From: Amycolatopsis sp. WAC 01376
Lineage (GTDB): Bacteria; Actinomycetota; Actinomycetes; Mycobacteriales; Pseudonocardiaceae
Direction: 5' to 3'
NCBI RefSeq assembly: GCF_003947415.1
Contig: NZ_QHKL01000001.1
Coordinates: 1,302,001-1,366,000 of the forward strand
Length of the DNA stretch: 64,000 bases
The number at the start of each line of letters is the position of its first letter. Within the stretch, counting starts at the first letter, position 1. Of this stretch, positions 62,787 through 64,000 are shown in pieces. Position numbers and translations under genes: made by a program. Below the pieces are notes generated by a model. The model was not told where the DNA came from. It ran no database searches and worked only from the letters and a program-made list of their open reading frames with translations.

Positions 62787-64000
62787 GTGAACGACTCCTC
62801 CAGACGGACCTTCCTGCGCGGTGCGGGCCTGCTCGGCGCCGGTGCGGCGGTGTCCGCGTTGCCGGCACTCGGTGCCCCAGCGGCTTCGGCGACCTTCGGC
62901 CACCACGGCCCGGACGCCGAAGACGGCCGCTTCACCCTCGCGGTCCTGCCCGACACCCAGTACCTCTTCGACGCCGACCGCGGCGATCCCGCGCCGTTGG
63001 ACGCCACGCTGCGGTACGTCACCGGCGGCGACGAGAACATCGTCTTCCTGGCGCATCTCGGCGACCTCACCGAGAACGGGCAGCCGGGCGAGTTCGACCA
63101 GATCAGCCGGTCGTTCCAGCACCTGGACCGGCGACGGTTCCCGTACAGCACGCTGGCGGGCAACCACGACATCAAGTCCTCGACCGACGACCAGCGCGGT
63201 CGCACGCCGTATCTGGACGCGTTCGGCCCGCAGCGGCAACGGGGTTCGCGGACTTTCCGCGGCGCGAGCCCGGACGGCTACAACAGCCACCACGTCTTCC
63301 GTGCGGGCGGACGTGAGTGGCTGCTGCTCGCGCTCGACTGGCGGCCGTCGGCGGGCGGGCTGGAGTGGGCGCGGTCGGTGCTCGCGCGGAACCCGCGGCT
63401 TCCGGCCATTCTGACCATCCATGAATTGGTATGGGCCGACGAGGCCGGACAGGCTCAGTTCTCGGAGTTCGGGCAGCGGGTCTGGGACGAGCTGATCGCC
63501 GGGAACGACCAGATCTTCCTCACCCTCAACGGGCACTTCTGGCCGCCGGGCCGCGCGGTGAAGCGGAACAACGCGGGCAACGACGTCCATCTGCACATCA
63601 CCAACTACCAGGACCGCTACTACGGCGGCAGCGCGATGATCCGGCTCTACCGGTTCGACCTGGCGCGGAACGTGATCGACGTCCGCACGTTCTCGCCGTG
63701 GCTGGCGGACCAGGCGCCGCGGCTGAACGAGCTGCAACGGCGGGAGATCGAACGCACCGGTCCGGCGGACTACTTCAGCCTGGAGGTCGACTTCGAGTCG
63801 AGGTTCGCCGGTTTCGCGCCGGTCCCGGTCCCGCCCGCGCGGCCTGCCGATCGGCAGCTGATCCGCGGGACCGTGGCCTATTGGCGGTTCGAAGGCCGTG
63901 ACGGCGCGCCTGTCGGTGGCGTGCGCGACCTTTCGGGCCGTGGCAACGATCTGGTCCGGGTGACCCTGCCCGGCAGCGCACCCGAGGCGCTGCGGTTCTC
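62787..64000 (+). CDS. Tat-exported metallophosphoesterase with LamG-like domain (partial)
   Basis: At least 404 residues, open to the window end. A twin-arginine signal (SSRRTFLRGAGLLGAGAAV) leads to a calcineurin-like phosphoesterase: AVLPDTQYLFDAD, LAHLGDLTENG, TLAGNHDIKSS and LNGHFWPPGRAV supply the metal ligands. From about residue 360, GTVAYWRFEGRDGAPVGGVR followed by DLSGRGNDL begins a concanavalin/LamG-like domain cut by the edge. TAGGTT six bases before the GTG is a leaderless-type box. Target unknown. Confidence 0.88.
   Translation, partial: MNDSSRRTFLRGAGLLGAGAAVSALPALGAPAASATFGHHGPDAEDGRFTLAVLPDTQYLFDADRGDPAPLDATLRYVTGGDENIVFLAHLGDLTENGQPGEFDQISRSFQHLDRRRFPYSTLAGNHDIKSSTDDQRGRTPYLDAFGPQRQRGSRTFRGASPDGYNSHHVFRAGGREWLLLALDWRPSAGGLEWARSVLARNPRLPAILTIHELVWADEAGQAQFSEFGQRVWDELIAGNDQIFLTLNGHFWPPGRAVKRNNAGNDVHLHITNYQDRYYGGSAMIRLYRFDLARNVIDVRTFSPWLADQAPRLNELQRREIERTGPADYFSLEVDFESRFAGFAPVPVPPARPADRQLIRGTVAYWRFEGRDGAPVGGVRDLSGRGNDLVRVTLPGSAPEALRF

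Overview
The window is high-GC actinobacterial DNA, most like Amycolatopsis or another member of the Pseudonocardiaceae. The evidence is strongly G/C-ending codons, GTG starts, a mycothiol synthase gene, an LmeA-type lipid-binding protein, the actinobacterial XRE (DUF5753)/DUF397 pair, RsiG, and a de novo purine cluster. From memory of the M. tuberculosis map, the order purF-purM-DUF3073-ygfZ/pabC-nitrobindin-sseC-cysA2-thiX-lmeA-glnR-mshD-pstB/phoU-LCP-dus follows the Rv0808 to Rv0823c region, so most of the window is conserved core chromosome. I saw no tRNA, rRNA, CRISPR array, insertion sequence or prophage.

Layout. 1-6.2 kb: a divergent ArsR-type regulator/MFS exporter pair around a palindromic operator, then an aldehyde dehydrogenase convergent with a GMC oxidoreductase. 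6.2-13.2 kb: purS-purQ, a heterodimeric ABC exporter, purL. 13.2-22 kb: a translationally coupled membrane-protein operon, two tandem GH25 lysozymes, a putative type VII-associated protein, an SCP-like protein, a DUF574 methyltransferase, and an XRE/DUF397 unit. 22.2-25.3 kb: purF, purM, arfB. 25.3-31.9 kb: a GNAT gene behind a possible attenuator, VanZ-like, Gfo/Idh, 3-hydroxyacyl-CoA dehydrogenase, DUF3073, asparaginase, rsiG. 32.5-37.5 kb: ygfZ/pabC divergon, small genes with 5-oxoprolinase subunits pxpC-pxpB, nitrobindin. 37.6-40.8 kb (minus strand): a sulfur operon (sseC, sulfurtransferase, DUF4395) behind a short Cys-containing leader peptide, thioredoxin-like protein, lmeA. 40.9-48 kb: glnR, mshD, pstSCAB, and convergent phoU. 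48-53.7 kb (minus): LCP cell-wall ligase, GGDEF protein, idi, an epoxide-hydrolase-like enzyme, dus. 53.7-64 kb: small unknowns, a DUF4143 ATPase behind a repeat array, a cis-prenyltransferase, DUF2339, PPOX/F420 enzyme, Cu/Zn-SOD-like protein, DMT transporter, and a Tat-exported metallophosphoesterase cut by the window end.

Three non-coding themes stand out. Many genes have a TANNNT element 6-8 nt before the start codon, the geometry of leaderless transcription. Gene ends and intergenic gaps carry a recurring set of long, nearly perfect inverted repeats (arms 18-28 bp) that mostly lack a U-tract. Regulatory sequence can be read directly in several places: matched PHO boxes before pstS and phoU, a cysteine-type leader peptide, DnaA-box clusters at 27.0 and 32.1 kb, four TCGGCAGA repeats at exact 23-bp spacing before the ATPase, and a phased TGCA array before the DUF397 gene.
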